Assembly: GCF_011059145.1 (NCBI RefSeq) | Contig: NZ_JAALLT010000004.1 | Span: 483,715-547,714 of the forward strand | DNA length: 64,000 nucleotides | From: Halalkalibaculum roseum | GTDB taxonomy: Bacteria; Bacteroidota; Rhodothermia; Balneolales; Balneolaceae | Direction of reading: 5' to 3' | In this document: positions 9,534-18,298 of the stretch, in pieces | How positions within the stretch are numbered: the stretch's first letter is position 1 | How the letters are laid out: every line of letters starts with the position of its first letter | Made by a program: the position numbers and the translations under genes | Notes under the pieces: generated by a model | What the model was told of the DNA's origin: nothing | Database searches by the model: none | The model's input: only the letters and a program-made list of their open reading frames with translations

Positions 9534-9917
9534 TTAACTGCTCGAGTGCAGAGCCACCCGGTTTCCTTCGCAGTCTTCAAACACGGCCATGTACCCATAA
9601 TCCTCGGATATCTGGGTTTTGGGTACCAGCTCTTTGCCTCCCTGCTTCTTGATGCGATCCAATACCTGTTGCAGATCCGGCTCGGCGCTTAAATATACCA
9701 ATGGACCTTCATGACTTGGTGTATAAAAATCCTTATGCTCGCACAGTGCGCCACCGACACCTCCTTCCTTCACCGGAAACATGGCCATTTTAAGGCCGTT
9801 TCCCAGCTCCATGGGCTGTAATTCCGTCTCAAATATGGCTTCGTAAAACTTCCTTGCCCTGTCAAGATTATTGGTCGGTATTTCTACCCATGCGATTACA
9901 TTATCCCGTTGCTCCAT
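9534..9917 (-). CDS. VOC (glyoxalase/bleomycin-resistance) family protein
   Basis: A 127-residue single VOC domain with two beta-alpha-beta-beta-beta halves: WVEIPTNNLDRARKFYEAIF at residues 10-29 and a C-terminal MAVFEDCEGNRVALH strand pair. It resembles the COG3324-type small VOC proteins. Members bind a metal and act in lyase, isomerase or dioxygenase reactions or in drug binding; the substrate is not predictable here. It faces the RidA-like gene tail to tail with a one-base gap, so neither gene has room for its own terminator. Confidence 0.8.
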   Translation of the reverse strand: MEQRDNVIAWVEIPTNNLDRARKFYEAIFETELQPMELGNGLKMAMFPVKEGGVGGALCEHKDFYTPSHEGPLVYLSAEPDLQQVLDRIKKQGGKELVPKTQISEDYGYMAVFEDCEGNRVALHSSS

Positions 9918-10171
9918 GACTGCCTCCCGTTTTAAGACTTATTTGTGTTATACGGCTCCAATCATTTCCAGGAACCACATTATTTAACCAACACACTGAT
10001 TATTATTTGGATACAGTATGTAAACCTTTCAAACAAAACAAGAGGTTAGTGACAAATTTGTTGGCAGCAGGCAAGAGTAGTAAGGAACTAATATAGATTT
10101 GACGGTTTCGACTGACTATCGTTATTTCACAATTTCAACAGAACAGTAAACTGATTCGGATCTCCATTAAA
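9918..10171. other. Intergenic stretch without a recognised feature
   Basis: About 250 bases between the VOC gene and the cupin gene. It is AT-rich, has stops in all frames, and I see no strong hairpin, repeat or tRNA in it. It should carry the promoter of the minus-strand VOC gene. Confidence 0.5.
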
Positions 10172-10546
10172 CTAGATCCACTCCTGGTTTTCTATGGCCA
10201 CCGTTCTTTCGTTTTGAACATTCCCGGTATGGGCGGTATTTTTTGGTTCGAATAGTAAAATCCATGCCTCATGTTCTGCCACGGGTTTATGCTCAACGGC
10301 CTTGGGTACTATGAAAAACTCCCCCTCTTCAAGTGTTACATCGCTTTCTCTCATTTTTATGGTAAGTGATCCCTTCACCACAAGGAATAGTTCATCCTCC
10401 TCTTCGTGAGTGTGCCAGTCAAAACTGCCCTCAACTTTTGCCAGTTTGACAAACTGACCGTTTAACTCACCTACAATTTTTGGACTCCATTGGTCCTTAA
10501 AGAGTGAAAATTTGTCCTTCAGGTTTACTTTAGAAAATGTTTCCAT
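10172..10546 (-). CDS. Small cupin-domain protein
   Basis: A 124-residue single cupin barrel. The first cupin motif is visible as FDWHTHEEEDELFLVVKG (metal-binding His, His, Glu) near residue 40 and the second as EGEFFIVPKAVEHKPVA near residue 72. No second domain is attached, so it may be a small metal-dependent enzyme or a sensor; the substrate is unknown. It lies 9 bases downstream of the Spy-like gene on the same strand and may be the last gene of the ECF sigma transcript. Confidence 0.8.
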   Translation of the reverse strand: METFSKVNLKDKFSLFKDQWSPKIVGELNGQFVKLAKVEGSFDWHTHEEEDELFLVVKGSLTIKMRESDVTLEEGEFFIVPKAVEHKPVAEHEAWILLFEPKNTAHTGNVQNERTVAIENQEWI

Positions 10547-10555
10547 ATTTAATAG

Positions 10556-11050
10556 TCAATTGGCATTCCGTCTTTCCATTTGGCGCGAGGGGTCAACCCT
10601 TTGCATCATCCGCAGGATAATACGATCAAATTTCGCTTTCTGTTCTTCATCGCAGATGCTTCTCAATTGAGAAAAATGATCGTAAAAGGCTTGCTCCAGC
10701 TCCTGCTGTTTCCGGCCAATAACTGTTGTAAGACTATCAACAGAGGCATCTGAAGCATCATCACTCAGTGCTTGAAACAGCTCACCTCGAGCCATGCGAA
10801 TGTCCTTGAAGTAAGTGCGGGTATCCCTGATGTGATCCCTTCGAAGTTCTCTGAATCTATGTTTCTGATCCTCGTTAAGGTTCAGCTCCCGTTCAATAAA
10901 GCGCTGCACCCGGAATTGTGATTGTCCTTCGCGGAAAGGAGGACCGCCGCCGGGACGAAGAATCCAAATTCCCGTAATAACTGCAATGTTGAGAACTAGC
11001 ATGACCAAAAAACCGGTCAGTGCCCATCGGTATTTTGTTTTATATTCCAT
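10556..11050 (-). CDS. Spy/CpxP-like membrane-anchored periplasmic protein
   Basis: A 164-residue protein with one N-terminal membrane segment (about 10-32) and a mostly helical, Arg-, Glu- and Gln-rich periplasmic part. The LNLNEDQKHRFRELRRDH segment and the late CDEEQKAKFDRI segment are the paired LTxxQ-like repeats of the Spy/CpxP/CnrR (heavy-metal-resistance sensor) family. Such proteins act as periplasmic chaperones or as sensors that restrain an anti-sigma factor. The ATG overlaps the stop of the anti-sigma gene by one base (TAATG), so both are translated together. This makes a sigma, anti-sigma, periplasmic-sensor trio likely. Confidence 0.8.
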   Translation of the reverse strand: MEYKTKYRWALTGFLVMLVLNIAVITGIWILRPGGGPPFREGQSQFRVQRFIERELNLNEDQKHRFRELRRDHIRDTRTYFKDIRMARGELFQALSDDASDASVDSLTTVIGRKQQELEQAFYDHFSQLRSICDEEQKAKFDRIILRMMQRVDPSRQMERRNAN

Positions 11051-11379
11051 TATTCATCGATTTCTTGTTCGTACAGTGAAGGCACCGTCAAGGCATATTC
11101 TTCGGCAAGTGCCGTTATCTCCTGTTCGCTTATCCCATCGTCGAAGTTCTCACTTCCTGTAAAGGAGATTAGCGTATAAGTGTTTACAAACAAAATAATC
11201 AGTACGGCAGCGATACCCCATGAAAGCCCCGGTAACCGGGAAGCGTGCTCCTCATTGCGAGACATACGAGCCTCCAATCGCGTAAAGAAATATTCATCCG
11301 TCGATGCTCGATCGACACCGTCAAGGGCTTTCATGGTCTCCTCAACTTCTTTTTGAACCTTATCTTTGTTATCCATCAT
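11050..11379 (-). CDS. Single-pass anti-sigma factor candidate
   Basis: A 109-residue protein with a charged cytoplasmic N-terminal half (about 1-48), one membrane segment (SWGIAAVLIILFVNTYTLI) and a short acidic periplasmic tail. Size, topology and position directly after an ECF sigma gene (32-base gap) and overlapping a Spy-like gene are those of Bacteroidota anti-sigma factors. I see no zinc-binding HxxxCxxC motif, so it would be a non-ZAS type. The role is inferred from context; the sequence alone does not prove it. Two adjacent ATGs (11379, 11376) are possible starts. Confidence 0.65.
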   Translation of the reverse strand: MMDNKDKVQKEVEETMKALDGVDRASTDEYFFTRLEARMSRNEEHASRLPGLSWGIAAVLIILFVNTYTLISFTGSENFDDGISEQEITALAEEYALTVPSLYEQEIDE

Positions 11380-11411
11380 GCTGGCTACCAGTACGTTAAT
11401 TTTCTGTGGTC

Positions 11412-11993
11412 TTAGTTCATCTCCGATGTATAATATTCATGGAGTTCATTCTTAAGATTATTCTTTGCCCGGTGTATTAAGGACTCTACAGCCGACAAAC
11501 TGTTATCCATAATCCCGGCGATCTCTTTGTAGCTTAAATCCTCTAACTTATGCAATGTAAATGCAATCCTCTGCTGTTCCGGCAACACTTGAATTGCTTT
11601 CATTAAAATTTCTGCGCGTTCTTTGTTTTCAACAGCGATTCCCGGATGCGGGAAGAAATCCCGATCAGCCGTTTCATCAGGTACTCCGTCTTTATTCCAC
11701 AAGGCCTGAAAATAGGCAAATCTCTTTTTTCGCTTTCGCTTTCTAATCAATTCCAGGCTTTTGGATACTGCAATTCGATATATCCAGGTACCAAGTGCGG
11801 CGTCTTCCCGGAAATCACCAATAGACTCATAAATCTTCATAAATACCTCCTGCGCCATATCCTCAGCGTCGTGCGGATCTCTGAGAAAACCCAGGCAGGT
11901 GTTATAAACACGATCTTTATAATCTTCAACCAACCTGCGAAAGGCTTCACGGTTGCCGAGCTGAAGCTGCTTAATGAGTTCGGATTCTTGCAA
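11412..11993 (-). CDS. ECF-type RNA polymerase sigma factor
   Basis: A 193-residue sigma-70 factor of group 4. Region 2 is seen in FRRLVEDYKDRVYNTCLGFL...DAEDMAQEVFMKIY (about 18-55) with the promoter-melting WIYRIAVSKSLELIRKRKR segment, and region 4 in LPEQQRIAFTLHKLEDLSYKEIAGIMDNSLSAVESLIHRA (about 132-175). A long acidic and aromatic linker separates them. The only start after the last upstream stop is a TTG at 11993. It heads a minus-strand set with an anti-sigma and a Spy-like protein, and a second Spy/CpxP-like gene lies just upstream, so envelope or metal stress is the likely trigger. Confidence 0.9.
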   Translation of the reverse strand: MQESELIKQLQLGNREAFRRLVEDYKDRVYNTCLGFLRDPHDAEDMAQEVFMKIYESIGDFREDAALGTWIYRIAVSKSLELIRKRKRKKRFAYFQALWNKDGVPDETADRDFFPHPGIAVENKERAEILMKAIQVLPEQQRIAFTLHKLEDLSYKEIAGIMDNSLSAVESLIHRAKNNLKNELHEYYTSEMN

Positions 11994-12101
11994 TCGAAGA
12001 AATATACGTTAGAATATAGGTTCAGGTCATTCACTTAAAGAGTGTACAGATAAGTATAGGGAGGATACCTATCTCTCCCCATACTCGCTATTTGATTCCG
12101 A

Positions 12102-12593
12102 TCAATTTCCGCGACGCATTCTCAACGCACCTTTAACGGGTCCGTCTTTTTTACTCATTTGCCTGCGGCTGTCGAAAATGATACGCTGATCATCGGTTAA
12201 AAGAGCTCGAATTTCTTGTTCCGAAGCCAGACGTGTCTTCATCATATTAGCTCTTAGGCTACTTATCTCATCGGCCATCGCATTAATTGCATTTATATCT
12301 GCATTTTCAGCTGTTCGCAAGGTCATAAGTTGTGCGGCCTTTACCCGAACCTGATTTTGCAAGGGAAGCATTTCCTTGCGGCTATCTGTCATCACAATAC
12401 GTAACTGTTCCTTCTGCTCATCAGTCAAATCAGGAAGTGCAAATATGCGGTTCCCCGGCTGATGCATTTCACGCATTCTTTCCATACGATCCATATTGTT
12501 ATTCCGGGGACCCTGCTGGGCATAGCTCAAGCCGGTGAGTCCGACCAGAGTGAAGGTGAGTGCTAAAGTTTTTAAATAGGGTAGTGTCTTCAT
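12102..12593 (-). CDS. Secreted Spy/CpxP (LTxxQ) family protein
   Basis: A 163-residue periplasmic protein with a signal peptide ending in GLSYAQQG and a helical mature part. The two LTxxQ-type motifs are present as LTDEQKEQLRIVMTDSR (about residue 55) and LLTDDQRIIFDSRR near the C-terminus. The family includes Spy, a chaperone of unfolded periplasmic proteins, and CpxP, an inhibitor of envelope stress signalling. The ATG at 12593 follows a GGAG six bases upstream; a GTG at 12605 is in frame but less likely. It is 108 bases upstream of the ECF sigma gene on the same strand, giving two Spy-like genes around one sigma unit. Confidence 0.82.
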   Translation of the reverse strand: MKTLPYLKTLALTFTLVGLTGLSYAQQGPRNNNMDRMERMREMHQPGNRIFALPDLTDEQKEQLRIVMTDSRKEMLPLQNQVRVKAAQLMTLRTAENADINAINAMADEISSLRANMMKTRLASEQEIRALLTDDQRIIFDSRRQMSKKDGPVKGALRMRRGN

Positions 12594-12677
12594 AATGTGC
12601 TCCACTTGTTTATTAAGGTGTTCAAGTGGTTAGATGCCGGCCCCGGTAAAAACTTGCGGAATTTCTTAAAAAAATTA

Positions 12678-13901
12678 TCAACCGCCCATATTTAGCTTCT
12701 CACCTTTCAGAAATACCTCCCTGCAGGTATTCGGGCGGAAGTGATACATCCAAAAGTTGGGGTCCGGGGCATCTATCAGAGCAAAATCAGCTGATTTACC
12801 GGGTTCAATGGAGCCGATTTCCCGCTGCCGGTGAATGGCTTTGGCAGCATAGATGGTTGCGCCTTTTAATGCTTCCAATGGTGTCAGCCTCCCCTGGTTA
12901 CAGGCAAGCATCATCGCTAAAGGTAAGTCAAAAGTCGGTGCGGATCCCGGATTGAAATCTGTTGCAACCGCAACTTCGAGTCCCGCATCTACTAGCCTGC
13001 GGCAATCCAGTGGGGTTTCCTGTGTGTAGAGAGATGCCAGAGGCAATGTGACGCCTACCACTCCTGCTTCAGCCATTGCCAGAATACCCTTATCGGAAAT
13101 CTTCTCCAGGTGATCAGCACTTGCGGCTTCCATCTCGGCTGCAAGCTCAGCTCCCCCGCAGGAGGTCAGCTGGTCAGCATGAAGTTTAGGTACCATCCCT
13201 GCTGCTTGTGCCGAAACCAGAATGCGTCTGGCATCCTCTACAGAAAAAGCCGAATCCTCCACGAAAACATCACAAAATTCGGCAAGGCCCGCTTCAGCGA
13301 CAGCCGGAATCATCTCATTAATAACCAGATCGACATAAGCGGTATGATCTTCCCTGTATTCGGCAGGAAAGGTGTGAGCGCCTAAAAATGTAGATACCAT
13401 ATGAACCGGTTGTTCTTCAGATAGGCGACGGTAAACTTCCAGAATCTTAAGCTCCTCCTCAACCGATAACCCGTACCCGCTTTTGCATTCTACAGCCGTC
13501 ACCCCTAGCCTGACCATTTCGCTCAGAAATCCGGAAGCCTTTTCATACAGTTCCTCAACCGTAGCCTCTCGAGTCTCCCTGACTGTAGACAGAATACCGC
13601 CTCCTGCCTTGGCTATCTCCAGATAGCTTTTACCCTTCAGGCGCATCTCGAATTCATCCGGACGCCATCCACCGAAAGCCAGGTGCGTGTGGCAGTCAAC
13701 CAGTCCGGGTATAACCATCGCCTGTTCGGCATCGAAAGTTTTCTCGTCCTCATACTCTGCGGGCAAGTCAACCTCGTTACCGACCCAGACAATCTTATCA
13801 CCTTTCCAGACAATGGCTGCATCCTCGATAAGGTGAATTTCATGCTGCCTTCCTTCTTGTCGGCAGGTTGCCAGATAACCGATGTTTGTGAGTTTAGGCA
13901 T
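12678..13901 (-). CDS. hutI: Imidazolonepropionase
   Basis: A 407-residue amidohydrolase-superfamily enzyme that opens imidazolone-propionate to formimidoyl-glutamate, the third step of histidine degradation. The metal ligands appear in GLVDCHTHLAFGG (about 65-77), the later HADQLTSCGGAELA block (about 240) and ATDFNPGSAPT (about 313). The TIYAAKAIHRQREIGSIEPGKSADFALI tail is family-typical. It starts two bases after the stop of hutH on the same strand, so hutH-hutI are co-transcribed. Confidence 0.95.
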   Translation of the reverse strand: MPKLTNIGYLATCRQEGRQHEIHLIEDAAIVWKGDKIVWVGNEVDLPAEYEDEKTFDAEQAMVIPGLVDCHTHLAFGGWRPDEFEMRLKGKSYLEIAKAGGGILSTVRETREATVEELYEKASGFLSEMVRLGVTAVECKSGYGLSVEEELKILEVYRRLSEEQPVHMVSTFLGAHTFPAEYREDHTAYVDLVINEMIPAVAEAGLAEFCDVFVEDSAFSVEDARRILVSAQAAGMVPKLHADQLTSCGGAELAAEMEAASADHLEKISDKGILAMAEAGVVGVTLPLASLYTQETPLDCRRLVDAGLEVAVATDFNPGSAPTFDLPLAMMLACNQGRLTPLEALKGATIYAAKAIHRQREIGSIEPGKSADFALIDAPDPNFWMYHFRPNTCREVFLKGEKLNMGG

Positions 13902-13903
13902 CG

Positions 13904-15403
13904 TTATACCAGTTTTTTGTGTTGCTCTTCAACCTCTTCGGTAATCTTCCTTTCCTGGATCAACCGCACGGCATTATTGATATCGTCCTTAAAATAGTGG
14001 TCGGTATCGGCATGTGGAATGGCGTTTCTGATAAATTCATGCGCAACTTCAACACCTTTCCCCGGGCGTAGCGGTTTTCGGAAGTCCAGCGCCTGGGCCG
14101 CAGTAAACAGCTCAATGGCCAGTACCTGCTCCACATTATGATATACTTCCAACAGCTTCAGTGCACCGATACTGCCCATGCTTACATGGTCTTCCTGCCC
14201 AAGGCTGGTTGGGATGGAATCTACAGATGCCGGATGGCACAAAACTTTGTTTTCTGAAACCAGCGCAGCTGATGTGTACTGAGGTATCATAAAACCCGAG
14301 TTTATCCCGGTCTCTTCCATCAGCAATTCAGGCAGGCCATCGTGTCCTTCAAGCAGCAGGTAGGTTCTTCTTTCAGAAATGCTGGCAAACTCGGCAAGAG
14401 CAATCTTTGCATAATCTATGGCCAGCGCCAACGGTTGGCCGTGGAAATTGCCCCCACTGATAATATCTCCGTTTTCAAAAACCAGTGGATTATCGGTAAC
14501 CGAATTGATCTCCGTCTCTATGGTTCCAACACAGTGTCGCAACGCGTCTCTGCTGGCTCCGTGAACCTGGGGGACGCAACGCAGGCAGTAGGGATCCTGA
14601 ACCTTGCCGCAATTGCGATGTGACTCCAGGATTTCACTGTTCATGAGAAGATCCCTTACATTTTGCGCCACCTCTTTCTGACCTTTATGGGGACGAATTT
14701 CGTGTATGCGCTCATCAAAGGGCTTGATGCTTCCCTGAAGCGCTTCCAGACTCATAGCGGCGATTAGATCTGCCGTTTTTGTAAGAGCAAGGCTCTTTTC
14801 CAGCACGTAGGACCCGTAGGCACTCATAAGCTGTGTACCGTTTATGAGTGATAATCCGTCTTTTGCCTGGAGATCGATGGGTTCTATATCATGTTGCTTC
14901 AGAACCTTCTCTGCCGGGATAGTATCCGTACCCTCTTCATTCCAGAAAAAACCGTAACCGAGCAGCGGCAAGGACATATGAGCCAGCGGCGCCAGGTCAC
15001 CGGATGCACCTACACTGCCTTTCTCCGGCATGGCAGGAATCAGATCATTTTCACAGAAATAGATCAAACGCTCAAAGGTCTCAACGGAAATTCCTGAATG
15101 CCCGATACCAAGGGCATGAATTTTAAGCTGAAGCATCAGGCGGGATATGTCCTTCGGAATCAACTCCCCAACACCAACCGAATGGGAAAGAATCAGGTTT
15201 CTTTGCAACTGTTTTAGCTGCTCCTTGTTAACCTGCTTGTTGGCCAGTGCCCCGAAACCCGTGTTGATGCCGTATAACGGTTCGTTACCCTGAAGGGCTT
15301 CCTCAACAATGGTTCTTGACTGTTTGACGGAAGACATATCGCTCTTCAGAGTAGAGACTCTTTGATCCAGATCCCTGTACAAGTTCTTGACGCTAATCTT
15401 CAC
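13904..15403 (-). CDS. hutH: Histidine ammonia-lyase
   Basis: A 499-residue lyase that converts histidine to urocanate and ammonia. The Ala-Ser-Gly triad that forms the MIO electrophile is intact at residues 133-135 (GSVGASGDLAPL), and the LINGTQLM, GGNFHGQPLALAID and QEDHVSMG segments of the family are all present. The start is a GTG at 15403; there is no better ATG in frame. The upstream region holds a 22-base palindrome (15499-15520) that looks like an operator. First gene of hutH-hutI. Confidence 0.96.
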   Translation of the reverse strand: MKISVKNLYRDLDQRVSTLKSDMSSVKQSRTIVEEALQGNEPLYGINTGFGALANKQVNKEQLKQLQRNLILSHSVGVGELIPKDISRLMLQLKIHALGIGHSGISVETFERLIYFCENDLIPAMPEKGSVGASGDLAPLAHMSLPLLGYGFFWNEEGTDTIPAEKVLKQHDIEPIDLQAKDGLSLINGTQLMSAYGSYVLEKSLALTKTADLIAAMSLEALQGSIKPFDERIHEIRPHKGQKEVAQNVRDLLMNSEILESHRNCGKVQDPYCLRCVPQVHGASRDALRHCVGTIETEINSVTDNPLVFENGDIISGGNFHGQPLALAIDYAKIALAEFASISERRTYLLLEGHDGLPELLMEETGINSGFMIPQYTSAALVSENKVLCHPASVDSIPTSLGQEDHVSMGSIGALKLLEVYHNVEQVLAIELFTAAQALDFRKPLRPGKGVEVAHEFIRNAIPHADTDHYFKDDINNAVRLIQERKITEEVEEQHKKLV

Positions 15404-15715
15404 AATTCTTTTCCCGATTTATCACTTTAAAATTTACCTGAACAAGATAGCAGAATCTTTTCATCAACCCAATCTCATCACTCCGCAAGTGACGCCCCAT
15501 TTGGTTACTATTAACCAAATATCTCTGATAAAAGTAGATTTATTCATAAAAATATGTAGTTTGATTTATTAACCAAGCGGTGGGGAAAACCGTTATTCAT
15601 CCGTGTAATTAGAGAGGCACGGTAAAATTCACAGAGATGATCCGGTGCTATCATGTTTTAAAAACTACTGGCCGGCGGGTGAATAGGAGCAAATAATAAA
15701 TAAATTCAGCTAGCA
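15404..15715. other. Divergent regulatory region between hutH and the GAF-SpoIIE gene
   Basis: About 310 non-coding bases between two divergent genes. It contains the palindrome at 15499-15520, a further TTAACCAA half-site at 15569-15576, AT-rich promoter-like DNA between them, and a lone AGGAG at 15685-15689 about 27 bases before the TTG start of the next gene. Confidence 0.6.
15499..15520. promoter_or_regulatory. Palindromic operator candidate upstream of hutH
   Basis: A perfect inverted repeat with 9-base arms: ATTTGGTTA, spacer CTAT, TAACCAAAT. It lies 96 bases upstream of the hutH start. The core half TTAACCAA recurs at 15569-15576. The shape suits a dimeric repressor or activator of the histidine-degradation genes, but the binding protein is not identifiable and hutU and hutG show no full copy in front of them. 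Confidence 0.5.
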
Positions 15716-17041
15716 TTGTTCAAAGACACCAATAATAAAAAGCAAACCGAGCAAGAGTTACAGCGACTGACCAAAGAGAATACCCGGTTGCGCCGGGCGG
15801 TAGATGAGCTGGCTATTTTAAACGACCTGGCTTTAGCTATAAGCGGTAGCCTGGATAGTGAAAAAATTATGCGCTCCATTATCAGTAAATCTATAAGAGC
15901 CCTCGAAGCAGAGCAGGGAGATATCACCCTTGTGGATGAAGAAAAATCTGATACCGGTCAGACGCTTGTACGAAGTATGGTTAGCTCTACCGAAAGAACA
16001 CCCCTTCACCTCAATCAGAATCTTCTGGGCTGGATGCAAATCAACAAGAAGCCGTTGATGATCAATGATCCTGATAACGACCAGCGATTCAGAAATACTA
16101 AGTGGGAATCTTCGATACGCTCCCTAATCAGTGCTCCGCTGATGGCACGTTCCAAACTGATCGGCATTCTTACCGTTTACAACAAAAGCAAAAACAGCGA
16201 TGCAAAATTTACCGAATCAGACCAGCGCCTGTTGTCGATTATCGCAGCACAGTCAGCACAGGTAGTAGAAAATGCCAGGCTGTATGAGGAGGAACAGGCT
16301 CTGCAATTTGTACGCAGGGAACTGGAGCTGGCTTCCAGCATACAAAAAAAGTTGCTCCCTTCAACCGCTCCGCAGGTCGAAGGTTATACCCTTTCAGGTA
16401 AAAACCTGACGGCACAAACCGTGGGAGGTGACTATTTTGACTTTATTCAGATAGATGATAACCGCTGGGCGCTTTGTCTCGGAGATATCAGCGGAAAAGG
16501 GCTGCCGGCTTCCCTGCTCATGTCTAACCTCCAGGCTATCTTGCGCGGACAGGTGCTTCACCTCAAGAACCCTTCTGACATATTGAATAAAGCCAACCAT
16601 CAACTGTTTCAAAGTACCAGTTCGGAAAAATTTGCAACCATGTTCCTGGGCATCCTCGACCTATCGCAAAATAATCTGGTCTTTTCCTGCGCGGGACATG
16701 AATATCCCTTTTTACTTAAGTCAGACGGTACTCATCAACGTTTGCAATCCGGAGGGGTGCCATTGGGTGTTCTTGAAGGACAAGAGTATTCAGAAGAAAC
16801 CATTTCATTGGAAAGAGGCGATTGCCTGTTTGTTTTCTCCGACGGTATCACAGACAGTATAAACGTTGAGGATGAACGTTTTGGAGAAGAGAGGCTCGAG
16901 CAAGCTTTGCTAGAATTACAGGAGAGCAAAACCGATCCAGAGACCATGATCAATGAAGTTTTTAACAGAAGCATCAAACACAGCGGACAGTCAAAACGAT
17001 TCGACGATATGACGGCTGTTGTATTAACCCGAAATCAATAA
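15716..17041 (+). CDS. GAF-domain SpoIIE/RsbU-type PP2C phosphatase
   Basis: A 441-residue cytoplasmic regulator. A short coiled N-terminus (QELQRLTKENTRLRRAVDEL) is followed by a GAF domain (about 35-190) and a SpoIIE-type Ser/Thr phosphatase domain (about 205-440) with GGDYFDFIQ, LGDISGKGLPASLLMS, FSCAGHEYP and FVFSDGITDS, which hold the metal-binding Asp residues. Such proteins dephosphorylate anti-sigma antagonists in partner-switching cascades. The frame opens just after a stop and its only plausible start is TTG at 15716. An ABM-domain gene follows after 16 bases. No STAS or HPK partner is beside it. Confidence 0.88.
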   Translation: MFKDTNNKKQTEQELQRLTKENTRLRRAVDELAILNDLALAISGSLDSEKIMRSIISKSIRALEAEQGDITLVDEEKSDTGQTLVRSMVSSTERTPLHLNQNLLGWMQINKKPLMINDPDNDQRFRNTKWESSIRSLISAPLMARSKLIGILTVYNKSKNSDAKFTESDQRLLSIIAAQSAQVVENARLYEEEQALQFVRRELELASSIQKKLLPSTAPQVEGYTLSGKNLTAQTVGGDYFDFIQIDDNRWALCLGDISGKGLPASLLMSNLQAILRGQVLHLKNPSDILNKANHQLFQSTSSEKFATMFLGILDLSQNNLVFSCAGHEYPFLLKSDGTHQRLQSGGVPLGVLEGQEYSEETISLERGDCLFVFSDGITDSINVEDERFGEERLEQALLELQESKTDPETMINEVFNRSIKHSGQSKRFDDMTAVVLTRNQ

Positions 17042-17057
17042 GGGGGGGGACCGACCA

Positions 17058-17816
17058 ATGTTCATACGTTTCGTAGAAGCCCGTATTCGCATGAAAGACA
17101 TATCTAAATTGGAACAGATATACACTGATCTGATCATGCCGGTACTGGAAGAAACGAAAGGATGTATTTTTGCCGGCCTTTTAAAGAACCTGGACAAACC
17201 CAAGGAGTATATCTCACTTACTATCTGGGACAAACAGGAATCAGCAGAAAAGTACATAGCTTCGGGCAAATATGACCAAAACGTCGATCAGGTTCGCCTT
17301 CTTTTTGAGGAGAGCTCAGAATGGAAAATACAGCTATCAGAAGATAATATGGTTGAATATACCCCGGTCGCCAGTAATCCGGTCGTTAAAAGTTACCCTG
17401 TAGAGGAAGATGAAAAACCTTTATCCGAAAAAGTAGCATCTGAGAGAACTTACTTGAGGATTATTTCGCATAAAGTTCGTGAGGGAGCCCAAGAGGAGTT
17501 TACTGAAATCTATAATTCTGAAATATTACCTGAATTAGTAAGTGTTGAAGGCTGTAAGTATGCTTTCCTCGTTGATAATTCCGGTAATGACGGAGAAATG
17601 CTTTCCCTATCCATATGGGACTCGCAGGAGCACATAGCCCGCTATGAAGAAGACGGCAGATTTGACAGTTTTCTTGACAAACTGAGCCATACCCTGGGTG
17701 ATTTATACCAGTGGAAAATGGCATTGAGTGACAGCTCTTCCACAAAAACTATTACGAGTCAGGATATCGGGATTGACAAGTATACTCTGGTTACCGGCAA
17801 AAAATTCCAGCGATAA
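17058..17816 (+). CDS. Tandem ABM-domain (antibiotic monooxygenase-like) protein
   Basis: A 252-residue protein made of two dimeric alpha/beta-barrel (ABM) domains in one chain. The first covers about residues 1-95 (MFIRFVEARIRMKDI...LTIWDKQESAEKYI) and the second about 132-235 (YLRIISHKVREGAQEEF...LSIWDSQEHIARYE); the WDxQE..xxY motif is in both. Single ABM domains act as haem-degrading or quinone monooxygenases or as sensors. The fused pair equals one dimer. It lies 16 bases after the SpoIIE phosphatase and is probably in its operon, so a signalling role is possible. Confidence 0.78.
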   Translation: MFIRFVEARIRMKDISKLEQIYTDLIMPVLEETKGCIFAGLLKNLDKPKEYISLTIWDKQESAEKYIASGKYDQNVDQVRLLFEESSEWKIQLSEDNMVEYTPVASNPVVKSYPVEEDEKPLSEKVASERTYLRIISHKVREGAQEEFTEIYNSEILPELVSVEGCKYAFLVDNSGNDGEMLSLSIWDSQEHIARYEEDGRFDSFLDKLSHTLGDLYQWKMALSDSSSTKTITSQDIGIDKYTLVTGKKFQR

Positions 17817-17845
17817 ATAGATAGTTCAACAACAAAGTGACAATC

Positions 17846-18298
17846 ATGATAAAAAAACTACCCTTGCTCTCCATATTTTTATTCTTTTTGGTATCAGGAC
17901 TTTCTGCCCAGCAGTCACAGGTAAACGAAGAGTTAACCAGTTTACTTAATCGATTTCTCCAGGGAGCCAGTGAAAACAGTGTGGAAATGCATGATCGCTT
18001 TTGGGCGGAAGACCTGATCTATACAAGCTCTTCCGGCCAGCGCTATGGAAAACAACGAATCATGGATGGATTACAAAGCAGCGGCAATGAGGAAAGCGAA
18101 CCAGCTACCCAATGGTCAGCCGAGAATATTCAGATCCGCAGTTATGGCAAGGTAGCTATTGTTGCATTCAAACTGGTAGGCAAAACAGAGTTAACAGACG
18201 GTGAAGAACGTACCGAATACCTGAACAGTGGTACCTTTGTGAAAAGACAAGGACAGTGGAAAGCCGTTAACTGGCAGGCTACCAAGGTACCGGAATAA
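17846..18298 (+). CDS. Exported SnoaL/NTF2-like (DUF4440-type) protein
   Basis: A 150-residue protein with a signal peptide (IKKLPLLSIFLFFLVSGLSAQQ) and a cystatin-like NTF2 fold domain: a helix with HDRFWAEDLIYTSSSG, then strands KVAIVAFKLVG and the typical last strands TFVKRQGQWKAVNWQATKV. DUF4440/SnoaL domains bind small hydrophobic ligands or act as cyclases and isomerases; the ligand is unknown. ATG at 17846 is preferred over a GTG at 17837. The stop codon at 18296-18298 touches the first base of a 49-base perfect hairpin. Confidence 0.78.
   Translation: MIKKLPLLSIFLFFLVSGLSAQQSQVNEELTSLLNRFLQGASENSVEMHDRFWAEDLIYTSSSGQRYGKQRIMDGLQSSGNEESEPATQWSAENIQIRSYGKVAIVAFKLVGKTELTDGEERTEYLNSGTFVKRQGQWKAVNWQATKVPE

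Noticed and set aside
11994..12080. Classical ECF promoter (GAAC...CGT) before the sigma gene
   Set aside because: TGAACC and CGTA are present but only about ten bases apart, too close for a -35/-10 pair.
15681..15716. Frameshift at the start of the GAF-SpoIIE gene, suggested by an AGGAG far from the start
   Set aside because: The bases between hold stops and no ATG in any frame gives a better N-terminus, so a TTG start is simpler.
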